Source of the DNA: CAWHXG01 sp963833235
Lineage (GTDB): Bacteria; Pseudomonadota; Alphaproteobacteria; Rhodobacterales; Rhodobacteraceae
Direction: 5' to 3'
Assembly (NCBI GenBank): GCA_963833235.1
Contig: CAWHXG010000006.1
Coordinates: forward strand, 310,001 to 374,000
Length of the DNA stretch: 64,000 nucleotides
Below, piece after piece: positions 8,403 through 18,462 of the stretch. The stretch's first letter is position 1. Each line of letters starts with the position of its first letter. The notes below the pieces were generated by a model, which made no database searches, was not told the origin of the DNA, and was given only the letters and a program-made list of their open reading frames with translations. Both the position numbers and the translations under genes were made by a program.

Positions 8403-10238
8403 TTACCCGAACAGGAAGTCGCCCGTCAGAAGATCCGCTTTCACGATATCCTCCAGCAGGATGCTGTTGCTGCCGGCGGCGATCCGCGCCCCTTCCGAGG
8501 TGTCCGTGGTCGCTGCCAGAACCTGCTGGGCGTTCGCGAAGGCCGACACCTGGCTGAAGTCGATCTTGTCGGCCTCGTCGCCCGCCTTGAAGTCGGTGAT
8601 CCGGTCGTTGCCCCAGTTGTCGGCGAACACGAACGTGTCGGCCGCGGGCGTGATCAGCCGTGTCTGCACGCCCTGGTCGCCGAAGCCCACGATGTCTGCG
8701 ATGCCATCACCGTTCAGGTCCGCCATGGTGCGCGGCTGGGTCGCCTGGCTGGTCCAGCCCTGCGCGGCGGTGAAATCGCTCACCAGCGCCGTGCTGGGGC
8801 CGAACGTGCCGTCGCCGTTGCTCAGTGAATAGAGCACCCGGCTGCCGCCGAAACCCACGATGTCGTCCAGCCCGTCGCCATTGACATCCGAGATCACCCG
8901 CGGCGTCTTGTCGTTGCTGGTCCAGCCCTGGGCCTTGGTGAAGTCGGTGATGGCGGTTTGGAAGCTGGTGTAGGTGCCGTCTACTTCGGCCAGCGCCGTG
9001 AAGGTGCGGCTGCCGCCGAAGCCGATCAGGTCATCGCGCCCGTCGCCGTTGACGTCGCCGACAAGGCGCAGGGTGGTGTCGTTGCTTGTCCAGCCCTGGC
9101 GTTTGGAGAAATCGGCGATGGCCGTCTGGAACACCTCGAACGTCCCGTCACCCGAGGCGCTGGCCAGCGCCGTGAAGGTGCGCGCGCCGCCGAAGCCGAT
9201 GATGTCGTCGCGCCCGTCGCCGTTGACGTCGCCGATGACGCGGGGAAATTCGTCGTCGCTGTTCCAGCCCTGGGTCGGGGTGAAGTTGCGCACCGCCGCC
9301 TTGAAGGTGCCGAATGTACCGTCGCCCTGCCCCAGAGCGGTGAAGGTGCGGCTGGCGCCAAAGCCGAAGACGTCCTGGATCCCGTCACCGTCGACGTCGC
9401 CAAGTAGCCGCGGAAGCGTGTCGTTCGAAGTCCAGCCCTGCGCCTTGGCGAAGTTGGCGACCGCGGGCTGGATCGGCTGGAAGCCGCCCTCGCCGTCGCT
9501 CAGCGCCGAGAACGTGACCCGGCTGCCGAAGCCCACGATGTCGGCCTGGCCGTCGCCATCGACGTCGCCGGCCAGCCGCGGAAAGGCATCCTGGCTGACC
9601 CAGCCGCCGGCCTGCGTGCCGAAATCCGAGATGCCGAACTGCTTGGCTCCGGTGGTGATCTCCGGCCCCGTGCCGCCTGTCAAGATATCGTTGCCCGAGC
9701 CGCCGGTGATGCGGTCGGAACCGCCGCCGCCGTTCACGATGTCGTTGCCGCCGCCCGCGGTGATCTCGTCGCCCGCGCCGCCGCCGGAGAGCTGATCGAT
9801 CGCCGGCGAGCCGAAGATGATGTCCGCCTCGGTGGTACCGACCACGGTGCCGCCCCCGACCGCCGGGAAAAGCACGTTCTCCGGCGCCGTGATCACCGGC
9901 GTGTCGTCGCCCGCCACGCCGATCGCGGCGTTGAGGTTGGTCACCCGCGAACCGCCCTCGGCCGTCAACGCCACCTCCGCCAGGCTGGTGCCGCCACTGA
10001 CCGCATTATCCACGGTGAAATTTATCTGGGTCCGGATGGACGTATTGCTTTGGTTGACCTGCGCCTCAAAGCTTCCCGGCACCAGCAGGTTCGGGATCAC
10101 ATCGGTCACGCCGGGGCTGTCGTGGGTGAGGAGGAAAGCAAAGCTCGCGCCGCTGCTGATGGGGTCCTGGCTGCTGAGCGTCAGCAGCAGGCGGCCATTG
10201 TCGTAGCGTGGGACGATGCGGAAGAATATGTTCGCCAT
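8403..10238 (-). CDS. FG-GAP/VCBS-repeat RTX protein, predicted type I secretion substrate
   Basis: Large extracellular protein of 611 residues from the ATG at 10238 (AAGGA lies 9-14 bp upstream); no signal peptide. After an N-terminal beta-rich domain (about 1-125), calcium-binding RTX nonapeptides follow at about 140-190 (GGGNDIVNGGGGSDRITGG). Six FG-GAP-like repeats of about 54 residues then run from about 210 to 520, each with a DVNGDGxxDIIGFG calcium loop and most opening with a QGWTSND-type segment, as in integrin-like beta-propellers. The C-terminus (ADTFVFADNWGNDRITDF, then ending DFLFG) fits an uncleaved type I secretion signal. No ABC/MFP secretion genes are nearby. The role is unknown; adhesion or surface-layer functions are common in the class. 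Confidence 0.85.
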   Translation of the reverse strand: MANIFFRIVPRYDNGRLLLTLSSQDPISSGASFAFLLTHDSPGVTDVIPNLLVPGSFEAQVNQSNTSIRTQINFTVDNAVSGGTSLAEVALTAEGGSRVTNLNAAIGVAGDDTPVITAPENVLFPAVGGGTVVGTTEADIIFGSPAIDQLSGGGAGDEITAGGGNDIVNGGGGSDRITGGSGNDILTGGTGPEITTGAKQFGISDFGTQAGGWVSQDAFPRLAGDVDGDGQADIVGFGSRVTFSALSDGEGGFQPIQPAVANFAKAQGWTSNDTLPRLLGDVDGDGIQDVFGFGASRTFTALGQGDGTFGTFKAAVRNFTPTQGWNSDDEFPRVIGDVNGDGRDDIIGFGGARTFTALASASGDGTFEVFQTAIADFSKRQGWTSNDTTLRLVGDVNGDGRDDLIGFGGSRTFTALAEVDGTYTSFQTAITDFTKAQGWTSNDKTPRVISDVNGDGLDDIVGFGGSRVLYSLSNGDGTFGPSTALVSDFTAAQGWTSQATQPRTMADLNGDGIADIVGFGDQGVQTRLITPAADTFVFADNWGNDRITDFKAGDEADKIDFSQVSAFANAQQVLAATTDTSEGARIAAGSNSILLEDIVKADLLTGDFLFG

Positions 10239-10452
10239 GAGATGTCGTGTCCTTGGACTGATGGGCAACAGACGCCCGAACCGATGAATACTTGAGCATC
10301 ATTAGCGCAAAGGAGGAGGCCTTCCCAGCCGGTAAGCGAGAACTTGCCGCTTCGTCACGAAAAGCGGGGGGTTTGCCTGGCACGAACGGCCGCCGTCAAG
10401 GCGAGGGAGGGCGCCGCCGGGGCAATGGACGTCGCGCGAACGCCGGATGCCG

Positions 10453-11343
10453 TCAGGCGTCGGAGCCGCCGCGTTTCAGCGCTCGCAGCCGCGCGATGAG
10501 GCTCGACGTGTCCCATCGCCCCCCGCCAAGGGTCTGCACGTCGCCGTAGAACTGGTCCACCAGCGCCGCCACCGGCAGCGACGCGCCGATCTCGCGGGCC
10601 TGCGCCAGCGCGATCCCCAGATCCTTGCGCATCCAGTCCACCGCAAAACCATGGTCGAACTTGCCGTCCACCATCGTCTCGGCCCGGTTCGACATCTGCC
10701 ACGAGCCGCCAGCCCCCTGCGCCACGAGCCCGGCCACGGCCTTGGGGTCGAGTCCGGCTGTCTCGGCAAAGTTCAGGCCCTCGGAGAGGCCCTGGACGAT
10801 CCCTGCGATGCAGATCTGGTTCACCATCTTCGTCAACTGGCCGGCGCCCGCCTCGCCGAAGCGCTGGCAGGCCTTCGCATAGGTCTCCATCACCGGGAGG
10901 GTCGCGTCGAAATCCTCCTGTGCGCCGCCGCACATGATGGCAAGCTTGCCCGCCTGCGCCCCGGCCTGGCCGCCCGAGACCGGAGCGTCAACGAAGCCGA
11001 TCCCGGCCGCCTTCGCCTCTTCGGCGATCTCGCGCGCGACGGTCGCCGATGCGGTGGTGTGATCCACGAAATGGCTGCCCTCCGCCATTCCCGCCAACGC
11101 GCCGTCGGGACCAAGGACCACCGAGCGCAGGTCGTCGTCGTTGCCGACGCAGGCGAAGACCACGGCGCAACCCTGCGCCGCCTCTCGCGGTGTGGGTGCA
11201 TGTGCGCCGCCATGCTCGGAGACCCAGGCCTCGGCCTTCGCGGCGGTGCGGTTGTAGACGGTCACGTCATGCCCGGCGGCCGCCAGATGCCCGGCCATCG
11301 GATAGCCCATCACCCCAAGTCCAAGAAACGCCACTTTCGCCAC
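10453..11343 (-). CDS. NAD(P)-dependent beta-hydroxyacid dehydrogenase (3-hydroxyisobutyrate dehydrogenase family)
   Basis: Cytoplasmic oxidoreductase of 296 residues. The Rossmann motif FLGLGVMGYPMAGHL is at residues 6-20, the substrate-binding signature DAPVSGGQAGAQAG near 118-131, and the catalytic lysine lies in GQLTKMVNQ near 170. This places it with 3-hydroxyisobutyrate, tartronate-semialdehyde and glyoxylate/succinic-semialdehyde reductases, between which sequence alone does not decide. It has no operon partner: the RTX gene lies downstream after about 215 bp, and tamA diverges upstream. Confidence 0.88.
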   Translation of the reverse strand: MAKVAFLGLGVMGYPMAGHLAAAGHDVTVYNRTAAKAEAWVSEHGGAHAPTPREAAQGCAVVFACVGNDDDLRSVVLGPDGALAGMAEGSHFVDHTTASATVAREIAEEAKAAGIGFVDAPVSGGQAGAQAGKLAIMCGGAQEDFDATLPVMETYAKACQRFGEAGAGQLTKMVNQICIAGIVQGLSEGLNFAETAGLDPKAVAGLVAQGAGGSWQMSNRAETMVDGKFDHGFAVDWMRKDLGIALAQAREIGASLPVAALVDQFYGDVQTLGGGRWDTSSLIARLRALKRGGSDA

Positions 11344-11608
11344 TGCCGCAAAGCTCCCATGCCGGTCGTCCCGCGCCTACCCTGCGCCTGCCCGGGTCTC
11401 AAGGCATTCCTGCCTGCGAAGGTCAAACGATTGCCCGGCACGTTGGGGCGCCTGGATCGGTCCGCCGGCGCCTGCCGGCCACGCTCGCTGGCGGCGCTGT
11501 AAGGGTTTCTTAACTTTTCCTTGCGCCTCGGGCGACGCAATGCAACCGATATAGGCCCGCCTTCGTACCTGAAGGCGAGGACGACAGCAGGAGCCGCATG
11601 AGAACGTG

Positions 11609-13453
11609 ATGACGCAACGTCCCCCCTGGCGCGCCGCATTGCTGGCTGGCGCCGTCATGTGCGCTTCGGGCCCCGTCTTGTCCCTGGAAACCGTCACCGT
11701 GAACGTGTCGGGCGTCCAAGACGACGACCGGCGCGAGGATATCGTCGACAGATTGCGAACCGCCTCGTTCTCGCAGCAGGCGCTCGAGGACGAAACGACC
11801 AACGGTCAGGACATCCTCGGCGGGGCGCAGGCGGATTACGCCCGGCTCGTCGGCGCGCTCTACTCCGAAGGATATTATGGCCCGGTGGTGTCGATCCTGG
11901 TGGATGGCCGCGAGGCTGCGGGGATCGACCCGTTCCGCCCGCCTGCCGCCGTGAGGGAGATAACGATCAACGTCGAGGCCGGGCAACGCTTCCGCTTCGG
12001 CGAGGCCACGCTTGCGCCCCGGCCCCCGACAGCCCCCGCCGGCCCCATCGTCGACGAGTTCCGCCGCGGGCAGATCGCCCGGTCCGATGCCGTGGGTGCC
12101 GCGGCCAATGCCGGCGTGGCCGAATGGCGCGAGGTGGGTCATGCCAAGGCCGATGTGGCCGGGCAGACGATCATCGCGCGCCATGCAGACAGGCGGCTCG
12201 ACGTGGATATCCAAGTGGCGCCCGGCCCACGCCTGCGGTTCGGCAGACTGCGCTTCGCCGGCGAGACCGGTGTGAGCCAGCGGCGCCTGCGCGAGATCCT
12301 CGGCTTTCCCGAGGGCGAGGTGTTCTCACCCGATGCCCTGCGCGCCTCGGTCGCGCGGCTGCGGCGCACGGGCGTCTTCAGCTCGGTCGCCCTGCGCGAG
12401 GCCGACCAGCCGAACCCCGACGGCACGCTGGACTACACACTGACCCTGGCCGAACGCCTGCCCCGCCGCTTCGGGGTCAGCGCCGAATACTCCACGCTCG
12501 ACGGGTTTCTGATCGGCGGGTTCTGGCTGCACCGCAACCTCTTCGGCGGCGCCGAGCGGCTGCGCGTGGATGGCGAGATCTCCAACATCGCCGGCGGCAA
12601 CGACGCGTTCGGCGACAAGGACGGCACGGACTATTCGCTCGACGTGCGGCTGACCCGCCCCGGCACCTTCAACAGCGATACCGACGCCTTCCTCTTCGGC
12701 TCGCTGTCGCGCGAGGCCGAGGAAGACTACATCGAGAACCAGGTCACCTTCGGTCTGGGCTTCAGCCGCTTCTTCTCAGACACGCTTTATGGCGAGGTCT
12801 CGGCGGGCCTGCGCTATTCCAACGTCGACGACGATTTCGGCCAGCGGGAATTCTACCATGTCGTGTTCCCCTCGCTGCTGGAATGGGACAGGCGGAACGA
12901 TGTGGGCAACCCCAGTTCGGGCTACTTTCTCAGGGCCGGATTGCAGCCCTATATCGGGGTCGCGGGCAGCCAGACAGGCCTGCAATCCACCCTCGACGCC
13001 AGAACGTACTACGGCTTCGGGGCGGAGGACCGGCTCGTGCTGGCGGGGCGGCTGCAGCTTGGAAACGTGGTCGGCTCGACATTGCGCCAGACGCCGCCGG
13101 ACTTCCTGTTCTTCTCGGGCGGCGGCGATACCGTCCGCGGTCATCCCTACCAGGACCTGGGCGTCGAGGAGGTCAGCGAGACCACCGGCGGCCGCACCTT
13201 CATCGGGCTCTCCGCCGAGATGCGCGGCCAAGCCACAGACAGCATCGGCGTCGTCGGCTTCGTCGATGCGGGCTACATCGGCCCGGACAGCATCTACTCC
13301 ACCGATGGCGAGTGGCATTCTGGCGTTGGCCTCGGCGTGCGCTACAATACCCCCATCGGGCCGCTGCGGGTCGATCTGGCCACGCCGTCGAGCGGGCCGG
13401 ACGGGTCGTTCAACGCGGTGGAGCTTTATATCGGCGTGGGGCAGTCCTTTTGA
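11609..13453 (+). CDS. tamA: Outer-membrane assembly protein TamA (BamA/Omp85 family)
   Basis: Outer-membrane beta-barrel that with TamB helps insert autotransporters and moves lipids toward the outer membrane. The 614-residue protein begins with a signal peptide (cleavage near GPVLSLE). POTRA-type domains (about 30-270) include VREITINVEAGQRFRFGEATL. The 16-strand barrel (about 280-614) has the conserved FFSGGGDTVRGHPY turn near 505 and GPLRVDLATP near 590, and ends in Phe as outer-membrane proteins do. The start is ATG 11609, with GTG 11606 directly before it. A three-codon ORF (ATG at 11598) carrying the better-placed GGAG overlaps the start and may couple translation. Confidence 0.93.
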   Translation: MTQRPPWRAALLAGAVMCASGPVLSLETVTVNVSGVQDDDRREDIVDRLRTASFSQQALEDETTNGQDILGGAQADYARLVGALYSEGYYGPVVSILVDGREAAGIDPFRPPAAVREITINVEAGQRFRFGEATLAPRPPTAPAGPIVDEFRRGQIARSDAVGAAANAGVAEWREVGHAKADVAGQTIIARHADRRLDVDIQVAPGPRLRFGRLRFAGETGVSQRRLREILGFPEGEVFSPDALRASVARLRRTGVFSSVALREADQPNPDGTLDYTLTLAERLPRRFGVSAEYSTLDGFLIGGFWLHRNLFGGAERLRVDGEISNIAGGNDAFGDKDGTDYSLDVRLTRPGTFNSDTDAFLFGSLSREAEEDYIENQVTFGLGFSRFFSDTLYGEVSAGLRYSNVDDDFGQREFYHVVFPSLLEWDRRNDVGNPSSGYFLRAGLQPYIGVAGSQTGLQSTLDARTYYGFGAEDRLVLAGRLQLGNVVGSTLRQTPPDFLFFSGGGDTVRGHPYQDLGVEEVSETTGGRTFIGLSAEMRGQATDSIGVVGFVDAGYIGPDSIYSTDGEWHSGVGLGVRYNTPIGPLRVDLATPSSGPDGSFNAVELYIGVGQSF

Positions 13454-16400
13454 TGCGCAGAACCATTTCACGGCTCGCCACCCTTCTGATCGTCGCAGCG
13501 TGCCTCACCGTTCCGGGCGCCAGGGCGCAGCAGAACGGCGAGGCACGAGAGGATGCCGGTTTCTTGGAAGGGCTGATCCAGGACGCGCTTGGCGGCCAGG
13601 GCCGCGACGTTCAGGTGATCGGGCTTGAAGGCGCGCTGAGTTCTCAGGTCAGCATAGCCGCCGTGGAGATCGCCGACGACGAAGGCGTCTGGCTGCGGGT
13701 CGAGGACATCGTGCTCGACTGGAGCCGCAGGGCGCTTCTGCGTCGGCGGCTGGAGGTGGAAACGCTCAGCATCGGCCGCATCGCGCTGAGCCGGCGGCCG
13801 AACCCGGCTTCCGGCCCGCCGCCTGCCATATCCGCAGATATGGAGGCCACCCCCTTCTCCCTGCCGGAACTGCCGGTCTCGGTACAGATCGGCGCCTTCC
13901 GGGTCGCGGCGCTCGATCTGGGAGAACCGGTCATCGGGCTGGCGGCGACGCTCAGCCTCGCCGGCCAGGCCAATCTGGCGGATGGGGAAGGCTCCCTTGG
14001 CATCGAGATCGAGAGGCTGGACGGGCCTCAGGGGCAGATCGCCCTCTCTGCCGGCTTCGAGAACGGATCGCGCCGCCTTTTCGTCGATCTCGACGTGGTC
14101 GAGGACGAGGGCGGCCTGATCGCGACCGCGGCCAGCATCCCCGGCACGCCGTCCCTCACCCTAACGGTCGCCGGCGACGCACCGATCGACGATTTCACCG
14201 CCCGGATCGACCTCGCCACCAGCGGCGAGGAGCGACTGGCCGGCACGGTCTCCCTGGCGACGGTCGAGAACGACGCGACCGACGCGCCGACGCGCGCGAT
14301 CTCGGCCGACGTGGCGGGCAACATCGCCGAACTCTTCCTGCCGGATTATCAGGACTTCTTCGGCCGCCGCGTGGCGCTCGACATCGCGCTGACCCAGAAC
14401 GCCGAGCTGGGGCTGGAGGTGCAGCGCCTCGCCCTCAGCGGCGGCGCGTTGCAGCTGAACGGCACGCTCGCGGTGGGGCCCGACGGTTGGCCGCGCCGGA
14501 TCGACCTGACGGGCGCGGTCCGCACCGATCTGGGGCTGCCTGTCGTGCTGCCGTTGTCCGGCCCGGCCACCCTGGTGAACTTCGTGGATCTCGACATCGA
14601 CTACGATGCCGAGGCCGGCGACGCGCTGAACGCGCTGATCGTGGCCGACGGGATCATGCGCGCCGACGGGCTCATGCTGTCTCGCGCGGAGGTCCGGGTC
14701 GATGGCAGCCTCGCGCGCGGCGACGGCACCGCGGTCGACCGGATCGTTGGCGATATCAACGCGGCGCTGTCCGGCATTTCCTCCGACGACCCCGCCCTTT
14801 CAGAGGCCATCGGCGACGACGTGACCTTCGACGGCAACGTCGACTGGACCCAGGGCGGGGCGATCGCGATCACCGGGATGGATCTGGTGGCCGGCGATGC
14901 GACCGTCACTGGCGACGTTGAGGTGACCGGCGTCGAGTCGGGCACGCCGGCGGCCGCCTTCGACGTGGCGGCCGCCCTGCCCCGGCTCGCACGCTTCGCT
15001 CCGCTGGCGGGGCAGCCCCTTGCGGGCGCGCTGGACGCGCAGACCAGCGGCACGTTCGAGTTCGTGTCCCGTGCCTTCGACGTGGAGCTTTCGGGCCGCG
15101 GGACGGACCTTGAGACCGGGCAGGCCGATGCCGACAATCTGCTCGAAGGCGATACGCTGGTCGATGTCAGCGCTGCCCGCACGGCAGACGGGCTGACCAT
15201 CGACCGGCTGTCGTTGAAGAACCCCGCGATCGACGTGGCCGGCAACGCGACCCTCGGGCCCGACGGGTTTCCCCTTGTGGTGGACCTGTCCGGGCGCATC
15301 GCGGCGCCGAGCGGCGGCCCGCTGGTCCTGCCGATCCCCGACATGGACGCCTCGCTGGGCAGCGCCACCTTCGACGTGGCCTATGACGCGGCCACCGGCG
15401 AGACCTTCGACGTGAACGCGCTGGTTCGCGACCTTGCACGGCCGGGCATGGCGACCATCGGGCGCGCCTCGCTCGATGCCGATGGCAGCCTCGTGCGCGG
15501 CGAGGATGGCGCGCTTTCGCAGATCCTCGCCCGGATCGACGCCGCCATCGCCGAGGTCGCCGCCGAGGACCCGGCGCTGGCGGAGGCCATCGGCGAGGGG
15601 CTTGGCCTGACGGCAGCCATCGACTTCACCATCGGCGGCCCGCTGCGCCTCGACGACCTGGCCCTGACGTCCGGCGATCTCTCGCTCACCGGCGGCGCCG
15701 TGGCCACCGGCATCGGCACAGGCCCGGTGGCCGTGGCCGGCCAGGTCGACGTGACGACAGGGTCGCTGGCGCGCTTCGCCGCGATCTCCGGCCAGCCGCT
15801 CGACGGCGTTCTCAGCGCCGATGTGGAAGGCGGTTACGACACCGGCGACGGCAGCTTCAACCTGCGCCTCGACGGCACCGGGCAGGATCTGGCCGTCGGG
15901 CGGGCCGATGCGGACCGCCTTCTGGCCGGACGCAGCACGGTGGCCGTGACCGCGGCGCGCGATGCGGCAGGGATCCGCGTGGACCGGCTGAACCTGACCG
16001 CACCGGCCATCGACATCAGCGGGCAGGCGAACATCGGCCCCGACAACTGGCCGCAGAGCGTCGCCCTGACCGGCCGCATCGGCGACCCGAGCGGCCGCCC
16101 CCTTGCCCTGCCCGTTCCGAACGCCGCCGTGACGCTGGGCGATGCCGATATCGACATCGCCTACGACGCGGCCTCGGGCGATGCCTTCACCGCCGATATC
16201 GTCGCCCGGCAATTCGTGCAGGACGGTGCCGTGACGATCGACGAGGCGCGACTGAACGCCGAGGGGCAGCTGGTGCGGGGTGCCGGCACCGCCGTCAGCC
16301 AGGTCATCGCCACCGTCGAGGCCGCCATCGACGGGATCGCCCCTGCAGACGAGAGCCTCGGCACCGCCGCCGGCCAGGATGCGACGCTTTCCGCCGCAGC

Positions 16401-18309
16401 CGACTGGACCCTCGACGGGCCGCTCGTGCTGTCGCGCCTGTCGCTGGTCTCGGGCGATCTGACGGTGGATGGCAACGCCACCGTCAACGGCCTGACCGGC
16501 GATGCGCCGCTGACCGCGACGGGCCGGGTCGAGGCGGATACGGGCGACCTTGGGCGTTTCGCCGCTCTGGCCGGACGTGATCTGGGCGGTCGCGCGCAGC
16601 TGACGGCGGAAGCCGATTTCGACCGATCGAGCATGGATTTCACCGTCTCTGCCTCTGGCCGGTCGCAGGATCTGACCGTGGGGATCGACCCTGCGGACAA
16701 GGTGCTTGCCGGCGACACGCGGATCGTCGTGGATGCGGCACGCACGGACGGGGTGCTGGAGATCGACGCGTTCGAGGTGGCCAACGACCAGCTGTCCGTC
16801 ACCGCCGACGGCCGGATGCAGGGAGAGGACGGTCAATTCGACCTGTCCGCACGGCTGGCGAATGTCGGCCTTCTGGTGCCGGATTTCCCGGGGCCGCTTT
16901 CGGTCGAGACGACGGCGACGAAGACCGGGGCGACATGGGCGGTCGACGGCCGTGCCCAGGGGCCCGGCGGCGTGACCGCCACGGTGACCGGCGAGGTGCT
17001 GCGCCCCGATGGCAGCGTCGATCTGGTGGCGAACGGCACGCTGCCGCTTGGCCTCGCGAACCGGGTGATCGCCCCCCGCTCGATCCAGGGCGACGCGCGC
17101 TTCGATCTGGCGGTGCGCGGCCAGCCGGGGCTCGATGCCGTCAGCGGAACCATCACTACCGGCGGCGCCCGGGTCAGCGACCCCGGCACCCAGATCGCGC
17201 TGGAAGCGCTGAACGCGACCATCGCCCTGCAGAGCGGGCGCGCGGCGATCGACATCGGTGCCAACATCTCTTCCGGCGGAAGCCTTTCGGTCTCCGGCCC
17301 GGTGACCCTGAGCGGCGGCTACCCGGCCGACCTTTCCATCGCACTCGACGAGGCGACGCTGGTCGACCCCAGGCTCTACAGGGCAATCCTCGGCGGCGGC
17401 GTCACGGTGACCGGCCCGCTGACCGGCGGCGCGCGGATCGCGGGCCAGATCGTCGTTGAGGAAGCCGAGATCAAGGTGCCCACTGGCGGGGTCGGCGCCG
17501 GCACGCTGCTTGACGTCACCCACCGGTCAGAGCCCGCCGACAGCCGCGCCACCCGCCGCCGCGCCGGCCTGATCGAGGATGCAGCCAGCGGTGGCGGCGG
17601 CGGTGGCGGGCCCGCCTACCCGCTCGACATCCTGATCAGCGCGCCCGACGAGGTCTATGTGCGCGGCCGCGGTCTTGACGCCGAACTGGGCGGCGAGGTG
17701 CGCATTCGTGGCACCACGGCCAACATCGCCCCCTCCGGCGGCCTGCAGCTTCTGCGCGGCCGGTTGAACCTGCTGACCCGGCGGCTCGACATCGAAGAGG
17801 CGAGCATCACGCTGGCCGGCGATCTTGTGCCGGACCTTCGGCTGGTCGCAAGCTCGAGCAACGGCGACATCAAGGCGCTCATCACCATCGCCGGGCCGGT
17901 CAACGCGCCCGAGATCACCCTGTCGTCGGAGCCCGAGCTGCCCGAGGACGAGGTGCTGGCGCAGCTTTTCTTCAACAAGTCGATCTCGGACCTGTCCCCG
18001 CTGGAGCTGGCACAGCTGGCCGCGGCCATCCGCCGGCTCACCGGCGGCGGCGGCCCCGGCCTTCTGGAGCGGCTGCGCCAGGGGCTTGGCGTGGACGACC
18101 TCGACGTGGCGACCGACGAGGATGGCAACACCCAGGTCACGGCCGGCAAGTACATCACCGAGCGGCTTTACTCCGACGTTACCCTAGGGGCGGGCGGGAA
18201 TACCGAAGTGCAGCTGAACTACGACATCACGCCCAGCTTCAAGGCCCGCACCAGCTTCGACACGGACGGCGACACCGGGATCGGCCTGCATTTCGAGCGG
18301 GATTACTGA
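13453..18309 (+). CDS. tamB: Translocation and assembly module protein TamB
   Basis: Inner-membrane-anchored, periplasm-spanning partner of TamA, 1618 residues. The ATG at 13453 shares bases with the tamA stop (TGATG). A signal anchor at about 8-28 is followed by a long AsmA-like, lipid-groove type beta repeat region. Three tandem units of roughly 250 residues (about 345-1080) repeat the blocks GRIxxPSGxPLxLP, DGSLxRGxGxAxxQI and AAxTADGLxIDRL. A Gly-rich linker near 1375-1385 leads to the C-terminal TamB/DUF490 domain (about 1385-1618), ending LHFERDY, the usual barrel-interacting tail. The operon layout tamA-tamB is standard. Confidence 0.94.
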   Translation: MRRTISRLATLLIVAACLTVPGARAQQNGEAREDAGFLEGLIQDALGGQGRDVQVIGLEGALSSQVSIAAVEIADDEGVWLRVEDIVLDWSRRALLRRRLEVETLSIGRIALSRRPNPASGPPPAISADMEATPFSLPELPVSVQIGAFRVAALDLGEPVIGLAATLSLAGQANLADGEGSLGIEIERLDGPQGQIALSAGFENGSRRLFVDLDVVEDEGGLIATAASIPGTPSLTLTVAGDAPIDDFTARIDLATSGEERLAGTVSLATVENDATDAPTRAISADVAGNIAELFLPDYQDFFGRRVALDIALTQNAELGLEVQRLALSGGALQLNGTLAVGPDGWPRRIDLTGAVRTDLGLPVVLPLSGPATLVNFVDLDIDYDAEAGDALNALIVADGIMRADGLMLSRAEVRVDGSLARGDGTAVDRIVGDINAALSGISSDDPALSEAIGDDVTFDGNVDWTQGGAIAITGMDLVAGDATVTGDVEVTGVESGTPAAAFDVAAALPRLARFAPLAGQPLAGALDAQTSGTFEFVSRAFDVELSGRGTDLETGQADADNLLEGDTLVDVSAARTADGLTIDRLSLKNPAIDVAGNATLGPDGFPLVVDLSGRIAAPSGGPLVLPIPDMDASLGSATFDVAYDAATGETFDVNALVRDLARPGMATIGRASLDADGSLVRGEDGALSQILARIDAAIAEVAAEDPALAEAIGEGLGLTAAIDFTIGGPLRLDDLALTSGDLSLTGGAVATGIGTGPVAVAGQVDVTTGSLARFAAISGQPLDGVLSADVEGGYDTGDGSFNLRLDGTGQDLAVGRADADRLLAGRSTVAVTAARDAAGIRVDRLNLTAPAIDISGQANIGPDNWPQSVALTGRIGDPSGRPLALPVPNAAVTLGDADIDIAYDAASGDAFTADIVARQFVQDGAVTIDEARLNAEGQLVRGAGTAVSQVIATVEAAIDGIAPADESLGTAAGQDATLSAAADWTLDGPLVLSRLSLVSGDLTVDGNATVNGLTGDAPLTATGRVEADTGDLGRFAALAGRDLGGRAQLTAEADFDRSSMDFTVSASGRSQDLTVGIDPADKVLAGDTRIVVDAARTDGVLEIDAFEVANDQLSVTADGRMQGEDGQFDLSARLANVGLLVPDFPGPLSVETTATKTGATWAVDGRAQGPGGVTATVTGEVLRPDGSVDLVANGTLPLGLANRVIAPRSIQGDARFDLAVRGQPGLDAVSGTITTGGARVSDPGTQIALEALNATIALQSGRAAIDIGANISSGGSLSVSGPVTLSGGYPADLSIALDEATLVDPRLYRAILGGGVTVTGPLTGGARIAGQIVVEEAEIKVPTGGVGAGTLLDVTHRSEPADSRATRRRAGLIEDAASGGGGGGGPAYPLDILISAPDEVYVRGRGLDAELGGEVRIRGTTANIAPSGGLQLLRGRLNLLTRRLDIEEASITLAGDLVPDLRLVASSSNGDIKALITIAGPVNAPEITLSSEPELPEDEVLAQLFFNKSISDLSPLELAQLAAAIRRLTGGGGPGLLERLRQGLGVDDLDVATDEDGNTQVTAGKYITERLYSDVTLGAGGNTEVQLNYDITPSFKARTSFDTDGDTGIGLHFERDY

Positions 18310-18462
18310 CCGAGGCTAGCACAGCTAAGCAACGACGGCCGAAGCGGCAAAAGCCCGGGTCTTCGACGTCTCCGTGCGGGTCGCCCGCCGCGCGGGAGAG
18401 GCGGCAGAGTTCGCCCTCCCAAGGATGTAGCAGTCCCGCGACGGCTTTGGCCGGCGCTGCGA

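Noticed and set aside
7374..8828. A 484-residue plus-strand frame crossing the gap and the RTX gene
   Set aside because: It overlaps the RTX gene on the other strand, has no ribosome site and changes character midway; not a credible single protein.
14800..17523. A 907-residue open frame on the minus strand
   Set aside because: It lies antisense to tamB, is arginine/histidine-rich and has no domain; a shadow of high-GC codon bias.
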